NCBI GenBank assembly: GCA_963825345.1
Contig: CAWGSQ010000012.1
Coordinates: forward strand, 620,001-684,000
Length of the DNA stretch: 64,000 nt
Direction: 5' to 3'
Source of the DNA: JACVRW01 sp963825345
GTDB taxonomy: Bacteria > Actinomycetota > Thermoleophilia > Solirubrobacterales > Thermoleophilaceae
In this document: one piece after another, positions 31,476-40,288 of the stretch
Position numbering within the stretch: position 1 is the stretch's first letter
Layout of the letters: each line of letters opens with the position of its first letter
Notes under the pieces: generated by a model
Seen by the model: only the letters and a program-made list of their open reading frames with translations
Databases searched by the model: none
What the model was told of the DNA's origin: nothing
Position numbers and translations under genes: made by a program

Positions 31476-32575
31476 GCGGCCGCGCCGGCCAGTTCGCGGT
31501 AGGCCTCGGCCACGCGGGCGATGCCCTCCTCGATCTGGTCGGGGGGAACGGCGGAATAGGCGATTCGAAGGGAGCTCTCGCCGCCCTTGATCAGGAAGTC
31601 GGTGCCCTTGACGAAGATCACGCCGCGGTCGCGCGAGGCCGCCTCGAGCCGCGCCACGTCGCTGCCCTCGGGCAGGTCCACCCAGAGGAAGTAGCCGCCC
31701 TGGGGAGCCACGAAGCGGGCGTCCGGCAGGTGGCGCTCGAGTGCGTCCGCCGTGGCGTCGCGACGCTCGCGGAGTGCTGCCTTCACGGTCTCGATGGAGC
31801 GCTCGATTGCGCCCGAGTGGCAGAACTCGGCGACGATCGACTGGGCCACCATGTTCGGCGAGATGTAGGTGTTCGTCGCGGTCGTGCGGATCCTGGCGAT
31901 CAGATCCGAGGGGCCCACGAGGTATCCCACGCGGATGCCCGGGCAGATCGTCTTCGAGAACGAGGACGCGTAGATCACCTTGTCGGCCTGATCCATCGAG
32001 AGCATCGTGGGCAGCGACTCGCCCTCGAAGCGCAGCTCCACGTACGGGTCGTCCTCGAAGATCGCGAAGCCGTACTCGGAGGCCAGCTCGAGCAGCCGCT
32101 CGCGCTTCTCCAGCGAGAGCGTGCAGCCGGCCGGGTTCTGGAAGTTGGGGATGATGTGCGCGAGCGTCGGTCGGGCGCCCTCGCCGAGTGCCACCTCGAG
32201 CGCCGCGACGTCGATGCCGTCCGCCTCCAGCGGGATGGCGAGCACCTCGGCACCGAGCTCCCGCAGCGACAACAGCGTCCGGTCATAGGTGGGTGCCTCG
32301 ACGATCACCACGTCACCGGGCTTCACGAGCTCCTGGAAGAGGAATGCGTCCGCCTGCATCGACCCGTTGGTGGCCAGCGTCCTGTCCGGCTCGACGCCGT
32401 GCTTGGCGGCGATCCACTCGAGCAGGTGCGGATAGCCCGCGGAGGTGCCGTAGGCGAACGCACCGGCCGGATCGCGCTCGAAGGCACTCTGAGCGGCCGC
32501 CCTCAGGTCATCGACGGCGATGATGTCGAGCGAAGGCGCCCCACGAGCGAGCGAGATGTTGGTGAGCTCCGCCAC
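31472..32575 (-). CDS. PLP-dependent class I/II aminotransferase (LysN/2-aminoadipate type)
   Basis: A 367-residue fold-type I aminotransferase from GTG 32575. The N-terminus ISLARGAPSLDIIAVDDLR, the YGTSAGYPHLLEWIA stretch, the NGSMQADAFLFQELVKPGD cofactor loop, NFQNPAGCTLSLEKRERLL, and the PLP lysine in YASSFSKTICPGIRVGYLVG (SFSKT) are all clear; FLIKGGESSLRIAYSA gives the carboxylate-binding Arg. It resembles LysN-type 2-aminoadipate and aromatic or multi-substrate aminotransferases. No MocR DNA-binding domain is attached. The frame is open upstream across the hairpin repeat, which I exclude. It lies downstream of sucCD. Confidence 0.87.
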   Translation of the reverse strand: MAELTNISLARGAPSLDIIAVDDLRAAAQSAFERDPAGAFAYGTSAGYPHLLEWIAAKHGVEPDRTLATNGSMQADAFLFQELVKPGDVVIVEAPTYDRTLLSLRELGAEVLAIPLEADGIDVAALEVALGEGARPTLAHIIPNFQNPAGCTLSLEKRERLLELASEYGFAIFEDDPYVELRFEGESLPTMLSMDQADKVIYASSFSKTICPGIRVGYLVGPSDLIARIRTTATNTYISPNMVAQSIVAEFCHSGAIERSIETVKAALRERRDATADALERHLPDARFVAPQGGYFLWVDLPEGSDVARLEAASRDRGVIFVKGTDFLIKGGESSLRIAYSAVPPDQIEEGIARVAEAYRELAGAAA

Positions 32576-32612
32576 TTCTCGCCACGATACCGGGGCACTA
32601 AGGGGGAGGACT

Positions 32613-32690
32613 GTCCTGCCTGGACTACCCATACGGTGGTTTAGGCAGGACGGTCGCGGCAAGCTACCCCTTCATCGCCGCTGTAAGCGC
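32613..32690 (-). repeat. Dispersed hairpin repeat, copy 2
   Basis: Outer arms GTCCTGCCT (32613-32621) and AGGCAGGAC (32643-32651), nine bp; inner arms ACTACC and GGTGGT around CATAC, with one T-G wobble. The right flank (GGTCGC, ACCCCTTCATCGCCGCTGT, AGCGCT) matches copy 1 at 393-480. It sits six bases behind the sucD stop and before the aminotransferase start, so it may end or stabilise sucCD mRNA. Confidence 0.7.
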
Positions 32691-32695
32691 TGGAG

Positions 32696-33574
32696 CTAGA
32701 CCCGCGCGCCCAGGATCTCCACGGCGATCTCGGAGACCTGCGTGGGGTTGCGTCCCACGCGCACGCCCTTCGCCTCCAGCGCCTCCGCCTTTGCGGCCGC
32801 CGTGCCCTTGGTGCCCGAGACGATCGCGCCCGCGTGGCCCATGGTCTTGCCCGGCGGCGCCGTGAATCCGGCGATGTATGCGAGCACGGGCTTCGAGACG
32901 TTCTCGGCGATGTAGTCGGCGGCCTCCTCCTCGGCGCTGCCGCCGATCTCGCCGCACATCACGATCAGCTCGGTCTCGGGGTCGGCCTCGAACAGCTCGA
33001 TCATGTCGATGAAGCTCGAACCGGGCACAGGGTCGCCGCCGATCCCGACGATCGACGAGTTGCCGAAGCCGCGCTGGGCCAGCTCGTTGCCGATCTGGTA
33101 CGTGAGCGTGCCCGAGCGCGAGACGAGCCCGACGTTGCCCTCCTTGAAGAACTGCGCGGGGATGATTCCCACGTTCGCCTTGCCGGGCGAGAGGATCCCG
33201 GGGCAGTTCGGCCCGACCAGCCGCGAGCTGCCGTGCAGCAGATGGTTGTAGACCCGGAGTTCGTCATGGGCCGGGATTCCTTCAGTGATCGTGATGATCA
33301 GTGGGATGCCGGCATCCTCGGCTTCCAGGATGGAGTCGGCTGCGAACCGCGGGGGGACGAACACCATGGCGGTGTTGGCCTGCGTCTCGCGAATTGCCTC
33401 GTGGAAGGTGTTGAAGACGGGGACTCCTTCCACATCCTGGCCGCCCTTGCCAGGCGTCACACCCGCGACGACATTGGTCCCATAGTCGCGGTTACGAAGG
33501 CTGTGGAAGGTGCCCTCGCGACCCGTCATTCCGGAGACAACCAGACGGGTATCTCTGTCCACCAGGATCGCCAT
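32696..33574 (-). CDS. sucD: Succinate-CoA ligase alpha subunit
   Basis: A 292-residue subunit of succinyl-CoA synthetase, the TCA-cycle step yielding ATP or GTP. The CoA-binding start (RLVVSGMTGREGTFHSLRNR, VVAGVTPGKGG), PNCPGILSPGKANVGIIPA, the second half GLVSRSGTLTYQIGNELAQRG and VGIGGDPVPGSSF, and the phospho-His loop KTMGHAGAIVSGTKGTAAAK are all present. Its ATG overlaps the sucC stop as TAATG. Confidence 0.96.
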   Translation of the reverse strand: MAILVDRDTRLVVSGMTGREGTFHSLRNRDYGTNVVAGVTPGKGGQDVEGVPVFNTFHEAIRETQANTAMVFVPPRFAADSILEAEDAGIPLIITITEGIPAHDELRVYNHLLHGSSRLVGPNCPGILSPGKANVGIIPAQFFKEGNVGLVSRSGTLTYQIGNELAQRGFGNSSIVGIGGDPVPGSSFIDMIELFEADPETELIVMCGEIGGSAEEEAADYIAENVSKPVLAYIAGFTAPPGKTMGHAGAIVSGTKGTAAAKAEALEAKGVRVGRNPTQVSEIAVEILGARV

Positions 33575-34704
33575 TACTTAGCCAGCTCCACGACCTTCTC
33601 GGCCGCGCCCAGCATCGTCGCCTCGGTGTGCACGTTCGGCAGGTTGGCCTCGGCGAGCAGCGCGCGACCCTCCTTGTCGTTCGTACCGTCGAGCCGCACC
33701 ACGAAGGGCACGTCGGGCTTCACCTGCTCGAACGCCTCGATCAGGCCCTTGGCCACCTCGTCGCAGCGAGTGATGCCGCCGAAGATGTTGAAGAGCACCG
33801 CCCTCACCTTGTCATCGGAGAGGATCACCTCCACCGCGCTCGTGATCGCCTCGGCCTTGGAGCCGCCGCCGGCGTCGAGGAAGTTCGCGGGCTTGCCACC
33901 CGCCTGGGCCACCACATCGAGCGTGGACATCACGAGGCCCGCGCCGTTGCCGAGGATGCCCACGTTGCCGTCGAGCTTCACGTAGGTGAGCCCGCGCTCC
34001 TTGGCCATGCGCTCCTGCGGATCCTCCGCTGAGAGGTCGCGCAGCTCGGCCACGTCGGGATGCCGGTAGAGCGCGTTGTCGTCCACTGTGACCTTCGCGT
34101 CGAGCGCCACCACCTCGCGGCTCTTCGTGACGAGCAGCGGGTTCACCTCGACGAGCGTGGCGTCCTCGCCCACGAACACCTCGTAGAGCTTGGCGAGCAT
34201 GGCGCCCACCGGCCGGATCACGTCCTCGGCGATGCCCGATTCGAACGCCAGCCGGCGTGCGTGGAAGTCCTGGAGCCCGAGCAGCGGGTCCACGTGCAGC
34301 ATCCGCATGGCCTCGGGGTCGGCGTCCTCCACCTCCACGCCGCCCATGCGCGAGAGCATCACCATCGGCTTCTTGGCAGAGCGGTCGAAGACGATCGCCG
34401 CGTAGTACTCCTCGTCGATCTCGGAGGCCTTCTCCACGTACAGCTCGTGGACCGTGTAGCCGCGAATGTCCATGCCTAGGATCGCGGTGGCGTGCTCCTC
34501 GGCCTCGTGGCGGTCGTTGGCCAGCTTGATCCCTCCGGCCTTGCCGCGGCCGCCGATCTGGACCTGGGCCTTGATCACCACCGGGAAGCCGAGGTCCTCC
34601 GCGGCCTTCACGGCCTCGGGCACCGCCGTGGCAGGCCTGCCATCCGGCACGGGCACGCCGTGCTTCGCGAAGAGCTGCTTGCCCTGGTATTCGAGGAGGT
34701 CCAT
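33574..34704 (-). CDS. sucC: Succinate-CoA ligase beta subunit
   Basis: A 376-residue ATP-grasp subunit from ATG 34704. The start DLLEYQGKQLFAKHGVPVPD, VIKAQVQIGGRGKAGGIKLA, LEVNPL-type VEVNPLLVTKSREVVALDAK and the C-terminal NIFGGITRCDEVAKGLIEAF, FVVRLDGTN are diagnostic. Promoter region lies in the 72-base gap to the divergent HAD gene. It pairs with sucD to convert succinyl-CoA to succinate. Confidence 0.96.
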   Translation of the reverse strand: MDLLEYQGKQLFAKHGVPVPDGRPATAVPEAVKAAEDLGFPVVIKAQVQIGGRGKAGGIKLANDRHEAEEHATAILGMDIRGYTVHELYVEKASEIDEEYYAAIVFDRSAKKPMVMLSRMGGVEVEDADPEAMRMLHVDPLLGLQDFHARRLAFESGIAEDVIRPVGAMLAKLYEVFVGEDATLVEVNPLLVTKSREVVALDAKVTVDDNALYRHPDVAELRDLSAEDPQERMAKERGLTYVKLDGNVGILGNGAGLVMSTLDVVAQAGGKPANFLDAGGGSKAEAITSAVEVILSDDKVRAVLFNIFGGITRCDEVAKGLIEAFEQVKPDVPFVVRLDGTNDKEGRALLAEANLPNVHTEATMLGAAEKVVELAK

Positions 34705-34776
34705 CGGGTAGGTACTATCCCCGGCCGCGCTCAGCCGCCCGGGCAGGGGGCGCAGGACCCTATCGAAAGCACTCAC

Positions 34777-35457
34777 ATGGCTCTTCCTAAAGACGTCAAA
34801 TTCGTCACGTTCGATTGCTACGGCACGCTCATCGACTGGGAGAGCGGGGTGTACGAGGCCTTCCAGAGGGAGGCTGACCGCGACGGCTTCACCATCGACC
34901 GCGATGTCCTGATACCGCGCTTCATCGACGTGCAGCGCGAGATCCAGCGCGGTTCGTACGAGCTTTATGCCGAGGTGCTGCGCCGCACCGCCGTGCGCGT
35001 GGCCTCCGAGCTCGGCTGGGAGCTGGAGCCCTCGCGCTCGAACTTCCTCCCGAACAGCGTGCCCTCGTGGGCGCCGTTCCGTGAGACGAACCCCCAGCTC
35101 GAGCGCTTCTCGAAGAAGTTCGAACTTGGAATCCTGGCGAACATCGACGACAAGCTTCTTGGCGCGACTCGCCGGCACTTCCGCGTGGACTTCGACCTCG
35201 TGGTCACGGCCCAGCAGGTGCGCAGCTACAAGCCGGACCCGGCTCACTTCAAGGAATGCGCCCGGCGGATCGAGAAGCTGAAGCGCCACTGGGTGCACAT
35301 CGCGTCCGGCTACCCGACGGACGTGGAGCCGTGCCTCAAGTCGAAGGTCCCCGTGATCTGGGTGAACCGGCAGGGTGAGGACCTCGAGGGACGCAAGAAG
35401 CCGGACGCCGAGGTCAAGACCTTCCGCGACGCCGGCAAGCTCCTGAAGGCCGCTTGA
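34777..35457 (+). CDS. HAD-superfamily hydrolase (haloacid dehalogenase type II-like)
   Basis: A 226-residue HAD enzyme. Motif I is VTFDCYGTLIDWE (nucleophile Asp), the cap domain has YELYAEVLRRTAVRVASELG, motif II ILANIDDKLL (Asn rather than Ser/Thr), motif III Lys in RSYKPDPAHF and motif IV IASGYPTDVEP. These features are those of L-2-haloacid dehalogenases and related phosphatases. The substrate is unknown. The stop overlaps the start of the MBL protein (TTGA), so the two are translated together. Confidence 0.85.
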   Translation: MALPKDVKFVTFDCYGTLIDWESGVYEAFQREADRDGFTIDRDVLIPRFIDVQREIQRGSYELYAEVLRRTAVRVASELGWELEPSRSNFLPNSVPSWAPFRETNPQLERFSKKFELGILANIDDKLLGATRRHFRVDFDLVVTAQQVRSYKPDPAHFKECARRIEKLKRHWVHIASGYPTDVEPCLKSKVPVIWVNRQGEDLEGRKKPDAEVKTFRDAGKLLKAA

Positions 35458-36248
35458 GAGCCGTCTCGGTCCACCCGGACGTCCTCGTCATCACAAGCCG
35501 GATGTGGCAGACCAACTCGGTCGCGCTGCGAGCCGGCGACGAGAGGATGCTGATCGACTCGCCCTACTTCCAGGACGAGCTCGAGGCGCTGCCGGGACTG
35601 CTTGCCGGGGCGGGGTTCGAGCCCAATGGGCTGCTCGCCACCCACGCGGACTTCGACCACCTGCTGGGACGGCTGGCGTTTCCCGGGCTCGCGCTGGGGC
35701 TGGGGGAGTCGAGCGTGGAGCGCCTTCATCGCGAGCCGGGCGCGGCCCAGCGGGACCTGCGCGACCACGACGATCAGTTCTATGTCGAGCGGCCCGCGCC
35801 GCTCGCGCTCGGGCAGGTGCAGACCCTGCCGGTGCCGGGGAGCGTGGAACTCGGCTCCGAGGAGCTCGAGCTTCACCCGGCCGACGGCCACACGCCCGAC
35901 GGGCTCGCCGTGATGGCGCGCTGGTGTGGCGTGCTGTGCCCAGGCGACTACCTCTCGCGGGTGGAGATCCCGATGATCCACACCGGCGGCTCGCTCACCG
36001 ACTACCGCTCCACCCTTGCCAGGCTTGCGCCGCTCGTGGAGGCGGCCGACACGATCGTGCCCGGCCACGGGGCCCCGAACGACCGCGAGACGGCGCTGCG
36101 CATCCTCGACGAGGACGTTGACTACCTGGACGCACTGGAGCGGGGGGAAGAGAAGCCGGCTCTGCCGAAGGGCCGCGACTCGGGCGAGCAGCGCGACATC
36201 CACGCCCGCAACCTGAAGGTGCTCGGCGGGTTCAAGCCGGTCGACTAG
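35454..36248 (+). CDS. Metallo-beta-lactamase-fold hydrolase
   Basis: A 264-residue MBL protein from TTG 35454, coupled to the HAD gene. The metal-binding motif is LATHADFDHLLG (HxDxDH), the second His is in LHPADGHTPDGLAV, the bridging Asp in VLCPGDYLSR and the last His in TIVPGHGAPND. Such enzymes hydrolyse thioesters, lactones or similar compounds. A fine assignment is not possible. Length and motifs are complete. Confidence 0.85.
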   Translation: MRAVSVHPDVLVITSRMWQTNSVALRAGDERMLIDSPYFQDELEALPGLLAGAGFEPNGLLATHADFDHLLGRLAFPGLALGLGESSVERLHREPGAAQRDLRDHDDQFYVERPAPLALGQVQTLPVPGSVELGSEELELHPADGHTPDGLAVMARWCGVLCPGDYLSRVEIPMIHTGGSLTDYRSTLARLAPLVEAADTIVPGHGAPNDRETALRILDEDVDYLDALERGEEKPALPKGRDSGEQRDIHARNLKVLGGFKPVD

Positions 36249-36291
36249 CCGCCTCGTTTGGGCTTCACATGCCCCGGGCAGGGCTTGAGCA

Positions 36292-38883
36292 ATGCGCCGT
36301 ACCCTCCTCGTCGCTGCCGCACTGCTGCTGACGGCAGCCAGTGCCGCTCAGGCGGCCCCCGAGCTGTCCGTGTCCCAGCGCCTGCCGGACCGCCGTTATG
36401 ACGTGGCGGGCGAGCGCGCCAGATTGATCGGCTTCGAGGATGGGCGCTTCTACGCCAACGGCTGGCACATCACCGGCGAGATGGGCGGGCTGTGGTCGGA
36501 GCCGCTCAAGCTCGTCGACGGCGTGTGGTTCGGCATCGACGGCGAATGGGTTGGCCCAGCCACCCGCTTCACGAGTGGGTGGGGTTACGCCAAGTTCGAT
36601 CTGCCCTCCGCAGGCGGGCTGAGGCTCGAGCGCACCGACTTCGCCCCGGATGGGCGCCGGGCCGCCCTCCTCGGACTCAAGATGACCAATCCGGGGGCGA
36701 GCTCCCGAGCGGTGACCGTCAAGGTCGATGCCCACTCGGAGCTGATGACCGAGTACCCGTGGGGCTTCACGGGGGTCACGCCCAACGCGGCGGACAACCT
36801 GCCGGACTCGGCGCAGTACGACGCCGCGGCCGGGGCGCTCGTCTTCCGCGACCAGGGCAAGTTGCCGCATCCAAATGCTCCCGTGCACGACTACGCGGCG
36901 ATGGTGGCCTCCACGATGGATCCCGTCGCGGGTGAGACCGGCGCGTCGCCCAACGAGTACCGCGGGCCTCAGGGCACGAACGTCTGCAAGGCGGAGGAGC
37001 CGCCGAGCGCGTGCGACGACGGCCCGTTCGGCAAGGGCAAGGGCGGGCAGCTGCGCTACGCGGTGACCGTGCCCGCAGGCGCCTCGAGGACGCTGTGGAT
37101 CGCGGTGGCCGGCTCGGACAAGGGGAGCGCGGCGGCTCGGGGCGAGCTCGAGGCCGCCCTGCGCGATCCGGGTTCGCAGTTCGCGGCGAAGGTCGCTGAG
37201 CGCGAGCGCTGGGGGCGCTTCACCCGGCTCTCTCTGCCCGGCGACGAGCGCCTCGAAGACGCAGTCGACTGGGGCAAGCAGAACATCCTCGATCTCACCC
37301 GGATGGCCGAGGACCTGCAGATCCGCTGGACGGACCAGGGCAAGCAGTTCCCGCCGCCCGTGGGGTCCGTGGCGCGCGCCCGCTGGGTGGGCGCTGGCTT
37401 CCCCGACTACCCGTGGATGTTCGGCACCGATGGCGAGTACACCGCGTTCGCGAGCGTCGCGGTCGGCCAGTTCGAGGCGATCAAGGACCACCTGCGCGCG
37501 CTGCGCGACATCTCGGACATGCTCAACGACCGCTCCGGAGTCGTCACGCACGAGGTGGTCTCGGACGGCTCGATCTGGTTCGGCAAGGACTCACGCCACA
37601 TCGATCCGGCCACGGGCGAGGTCAAGTACGACTTCAACACCGATGAGACGGTCAAGTTCCCGAGCGCGGTCGCTCTTCTCTGGCGCTGGACCGGCGACAA
37701 CGCGTTCCGCGATGACATGTACGACTTCGCGAAGCGCAACCTCCGCTACACGGTGGAGCGCCTCGACGAGGACGGGGACGGTTGGCCGGAGGGATCCGGC
37801 AACGTCGAGCGAGGCGGCATGGGCGTCGAGAAGCTGGACAACTCCGTGTACCTGATTCGCGGCCTGTACGACCTCGCCGACATGGCGCGTTCAAAGAACG
37901 ACGGTCGCACCTTCGCCTGGGCGAGGAACCTCGCACGCAAGCTTCACGATCGCTTCGAGGCCACGTGGTGGATGGCGGCCGTGCCGCAGCACGCCGACTC
38001 GATTGACGACCCGCCGGTCGGCGGCCCCAACAACCAGCAGCAGGACCAGCACTGGATTGGCGTGACGCCGATGGAGGCGGAGCTCACGATCCGGGAGGAC
38101 GCCGCCCCGGGCCTCACCACGAGCGATCATGGCAATCAGGCTCTGGCCCTGCGCGAGACGGACTGCTTCAGCGGCCAGCGCCCGTACAACCTCGGCCTGT
38201 TCCACACCGGCTGTACCGGAGGCCCGGAGGGTAAGGGCGAGCGCGTGATCTTCGGCCTCAACACAGCCATCCAGGCGGTCGGCGAGGGCAACTACGGCCG
38301 CCTCGGTCCCGGCCGGCAGCAGCGCTACACAGACGCGGAGGCCGAGCCCATGTTCGGCGAGCCGTGGACGGGCGGAACTCCGGACGAGCAGCCCGGGGCG
38401 CTGCCCGAGATCCTCCCGTCGCCGGACTTCGACCCCGCGGGTCCGCGCGACGCCAACATCGACCGCTGCTGGACCTGCCGCGCGATGTTCGTGCAGGCGT
38501 GGGGCCACTACGGAACGGCGTGGCCGGTGGTTCACCAGCAGCTCGGTGTGCGGCCTGACATGGGCCGGCGCCGGCTGGAGCTCGTGCCTCAGGTGCCCCG
38601 GGGCCAGTCAAAGGTCGCCGGGAAGAACATCAGGCTCGCCGATGGCGCGCTGAACGTGGCCGCGTCGCACGCCGGCAGGATCTACCGGACGAGGGCCAGG
38701 ATCAGGGTGGCGCTCTCCCGCTTCGTGATCGGCCACACGCTGCCGCGCGGCAGCGTGGTGGAGCGCGTGCGGCTCGACGGATCGCCCGCCAAGTACCGCA
38801 CGCGGCTCACCAACCGCGGCCTCGAGGTGCTGGTCCGCGCGCCGGCGTCAGGCCGGCACAAGCTGGTCGTGCAGGCCCGCTAG
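36292..38883 (+). CDS. Secreted six-hairpin glycosidase-like protein
   Basis: An 863-residue protein with a signal peptide (LLVAAALLLTAASAAQA). Residues ~25-300 form a beta-sandwich N-domain. From ~330 an (alpha/alpha)6 barrel follows: GFPDYPWMFGTDGEYTAFAS, FEAIKDHLRALRDIS, VVTHEVVSDGSIWFG, WRWTGDNAFRDDMYDFAKRN, LDEDGDGWPEGSGNVERGGM, a pattern like glycogen-debranching amylo-alpha-1,6-glucosidases and GH63-type enzymes. A ~90-residue basic beta-domain (FVIGHTLPRGSVVERVRLDG) ends it. It probably cleaves a glucan or other glycan outside the cell. Catalytic acids are not assigned. Confidence 0.8.
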   Translation: MRRTLLVAAALLLTAASAAQAAPELSVSQRLPDRRYDVAGERARLIGFEDGRFYANGWHITGEMGGLWSEPLKLVDGVWFGIDGEWVGPATRFTSGWGYAKFDLPSAGGLRLERTDFAPDGRRAALLGLKMTNPGASSRAVTVKVDAHSELMTEYPWGFTGVTPNAADNLPDSAQYDAAAGALVFRDQGKLPHPNAPVHDYAAMVASTMDPVAGETGASPNEYRGPQGTNVCKAEEPPSACDDGPFGKGKGGQLRYAVTVPAGASRTLWIAVAGSDKGSAAARGELEAALRDPGSQFAAKVAERERWGRFTRLSLPGDERLEDAVDWGKQNILDLTRMAEDLQIRWTDQGKQFPPPVGSVARARWVGAGFPDYPWMFGTDGEYTAFASVAVGQFEAIKDHLRALRDISDMLNDRSGVVTHEVVSDGSIWFGKDSRHIDPATGEVKYDFNTDETVKFPSAVALLWRWTGDNAFRDDMYDFAKRNLRYTVERLDEDGDGWPEGSGNVERGGMGVEKLDNSVYLIRGLYDLADMARSKNDGRTFAWARNLARKLHDRFEATWWMAAVPQHADSIDDPPVGGPNNQQQDQHWIGVTPMEAELTIREDAAPGLTTSDHGNQALALRETDCFSGQRPYNLGLFHTGCTGGPEGKGERVIFGLNTAIQAVGEGNYGRLGPGRQQRYTDAEAEPMFGEPWTGGTPDEQPGALPEILPSPDFDPAGPRDANIDRCWTCRAMFVQAWGHYGTAWPVVHQQLGVRPDMGRRRLELVPQVPRGQSKVAGKNIRLADGALNVAASHAGRIYRTRARIRVALSRFVIGHTLPRGSVVERVRLDGSPAKYRTRLTNRGLEVLVRAPASGRHKLVVQAR

Positions 38884-38891
38884 CGCGCGCG

Positions 38892-39338
38892 CTAGCCCTT
38901 CTTTCGAACGTGCCAGTCGACCTTCATCCGGGCCACCGTCTCGCCGCTCTCGTCCTTCATGTCGACCTCAATCGGGAACTCCACCCGGCCGTCTGAGTCG
39001 AGCCGCTCGAGCAGCGCCGACCTGTCCTCGCTCAGGGTGGCCGTGGCCGTGACGGGGCCCTTGGCGATCTTCAGGTATTCGATGCTGCCGGCCTTGGCGA
39101 GCGGAGTGATGCCGCCGAGCTTGTCGACGAACGCGCCCACGAAGGCGGCGCCGGACGCGAACTCGCCCGCTGAGAAGAGGCCGCCGGCGTGCTGGGAGCC
39201 CACGTGGTTCTTCAGGTGGTCCTCGTCCGGCAGTCGCACGCTGCCGCTGCCCTCCTTCACCTCGACCAGTTCGAGCCCGAGGTGCCCGTTGTAGGGGATC
39301 GCCTGCGCAAGCCCGGTGCGCACCGCTTCGTAATCCAT
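38892..39338 (-). CDS. DUF4442/PaaI-like hotdog thioesterase
   Basis: A 148-residue hotdog-fold protein. PYNGHLGLELVEVKEGSGSV, HLKNHVGSQHAGGLFSAGEF and KDESGETVARMKVDWHV are typical of DUF4442 acyl-CoA thioesterase-like proteins, whose H-x-G-x-L pattern (QHAGGLFSAGE) is the active-site helix. Acyl-CoA hydrolysis is inferred. A perfect hairpin touches its start codon. Confidence 0.8.
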   Translation of the reverse strand: MDYEAVRTGLAQAIPYNGHLGLELVEVKEGSGSVRLPDEDHLKNHVGSQHAGGLFSAGEFASGAAFVGAFVDKLGGITPLAKAGSIEYLKIAKGPVTATATLSEDRSALLERLDSDGRVEFPIEVDMKDESGETVARMKVDWHVRKKG

Positions 39339-39367
39339 GGCGGGGACCCTATGTCCTTGGGTCCCCG
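39339..39367 (-). promoter_or_regulatory. Ten-bp hairpin abutting the thioesterase start codon
   Basis: On the mRNA strand GCGGGGACCC pairs with GGGTCCCCGC around AAGGACATA, and the stem ends one base before ATG 39338 (the base after it is C of CCATG). The loop shows AAGGA, a ribosome-site-like sequence. It is also the first hairpin after the upstream VOC gene stop (39381), so it may be its terminator, a translation control element, or both. Confidence 0.5.
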
Positions 39368-39380
39368 CCCGGGCTTTGGC

Positions 39381-39812
39381 CTACTGGGTGTTCGCCAACT
39401 CCCTGACCTGGGTCAGCCGGAAGCTGTTCCCCGACGGGTCCCGGAAGCCGGAGTCGATCCCGTAGGGACGCTCCTCCGGAGTCTCCGTGAACTCCACGCC
39501 GCGCCCCTTCAGCTCCTCGTAGGAGGCGTGGACGTCGTCGGTGGTCAGGAAGACGGTGCCGGCGAATCCCTTCGACATCAGATTGCGGACCTGCTCGGCG
39601 GTCTCAGCGTCCATCACCGGTGCCCCGGGGATCGCCATAAGCGTGATCGACACATCCTCCTGGCCGGGCGGGCCAACGGTGAGCCAGCGGAAGTCGCCCA
39701 TCTCCGGCAGAGTCACATCGGAGCGAACCTCCATTCCGAGCTTCTCCGTGTAGAAGGCGAGCGCCTCGTCCTGGTCGTGAACCCATAGCTGTGCGTGTGA
39801 GAGTTTGATCAT
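39381..39812 (-). CDS. VOC-superfamily (glyoxalase/bleomycin-resistance fold) protein
   Basis: A 143-residue protein from ATG 39812. It has two beta-alpha-beta-beta-beta units: SHAQLWVHDQDEALAFYTEK, LGMEVRSDV and VFLTTDDVHASYEELKGRGV, FRDPSGNSFRLTQ. His near the start and Glu positions fit metal binding. Members isomerise, ring-cleave or sequester small molecules; the substrate is unknown. The AraC gene is 10 bases upstream, so it likely controls this gene. Confidence 0.82.
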   Translation of the reverse strand: MIKLSHAQLWVHDQDEALAFYTEKLGMEVRSDVTLPEMGDFRWLTVGPPGQEDVSITLMAIPGAPVMDAETAEQVRNLMSKGFAGTVFLTTDDVHASYEELKGRGVEFTETPEERPYGIDSGFRDPSGNSFRLTQVRELANTQ

Positions 39813-39822
39813 GCCGGCCACG

Positions 39823-40257
39823 CTAGAGAGAGTCGGAGGCGCTGTCTTCTCCAGATGTGCTGTGTTTCGGGCGGCCGTAGAAACGAACCACGCAGGCGGG
39901 CACAAGTGCGCTGTCGGCGGGTGAGGGGAAGGTGGCGCGGTAGGCCGTCGGCGACACGCCGTAGGTGCGCTTGAAACTCGTGGTGAAGGAGCCGATGCTC
40001 TGGAGCCCGACGGAGAGACAGACGTCGGTCACCGAGCGGTCCGTGGTGCGGAGCAGGGCGGCGGCGCGCTCCATCCGGCGCGTGAGCAGGTAGGAGTGCG
40101 GCGACTCGCCGAAGGCTGCGCGGAACTCGCGGCTGAAGTGGGCGCGCGAGAGGCCGGCCGCGCGGGCGAGATCGTCCACGCCGAGCGGCTCGAAGTAGCG
40201 AGCGTCGGCCAGGTCCTTCGCTCTGAGCAGGTGGCGCGCTGGCGGGACGAACGTCAT
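39823..40257 (-). CDS. AraC-family transcriptional regulator
   Basis: A 144-residue protein, mostly the two-helix-turn-helix AraC DNA-binding domain: LGVDDLARAAGLSRAHFSRE, FRAAFGESPHSYLLTRRMER, SVTDVCLSVGLQSIGSFTTS, FKRTYGVSPTAYRATF. There is no large N-terminal sensor domain; ~35 residues extend beyond the domain. It is transcribed with the VOC gene. Confidence 0.87.
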   Translation of the reverse strand: MTFVPPARHLLRAKDLADARYFEPLGVDDLARAAGLSRAHFSREFRAAFGESPHSYLLTRRMERAAALLRTTDRSVTDVCLSVGLQSIGSFTTSFKRTYGVSPTAYRATFPSPADSALVPACVVRFYGRPKHSTSGEDSASDSL

Positions 40258-40288
40258 GCCCCATATCTTGGCGGGTGCTGGCTGAGGT

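Noticed and set aside
32576..32662. Upstream ATG for the aminotransferase, giving a 29-residue extension
   Set aside because: The extension is read from the hairpin repeat and intergenic sequence; family homology begins just after GTG 32575.
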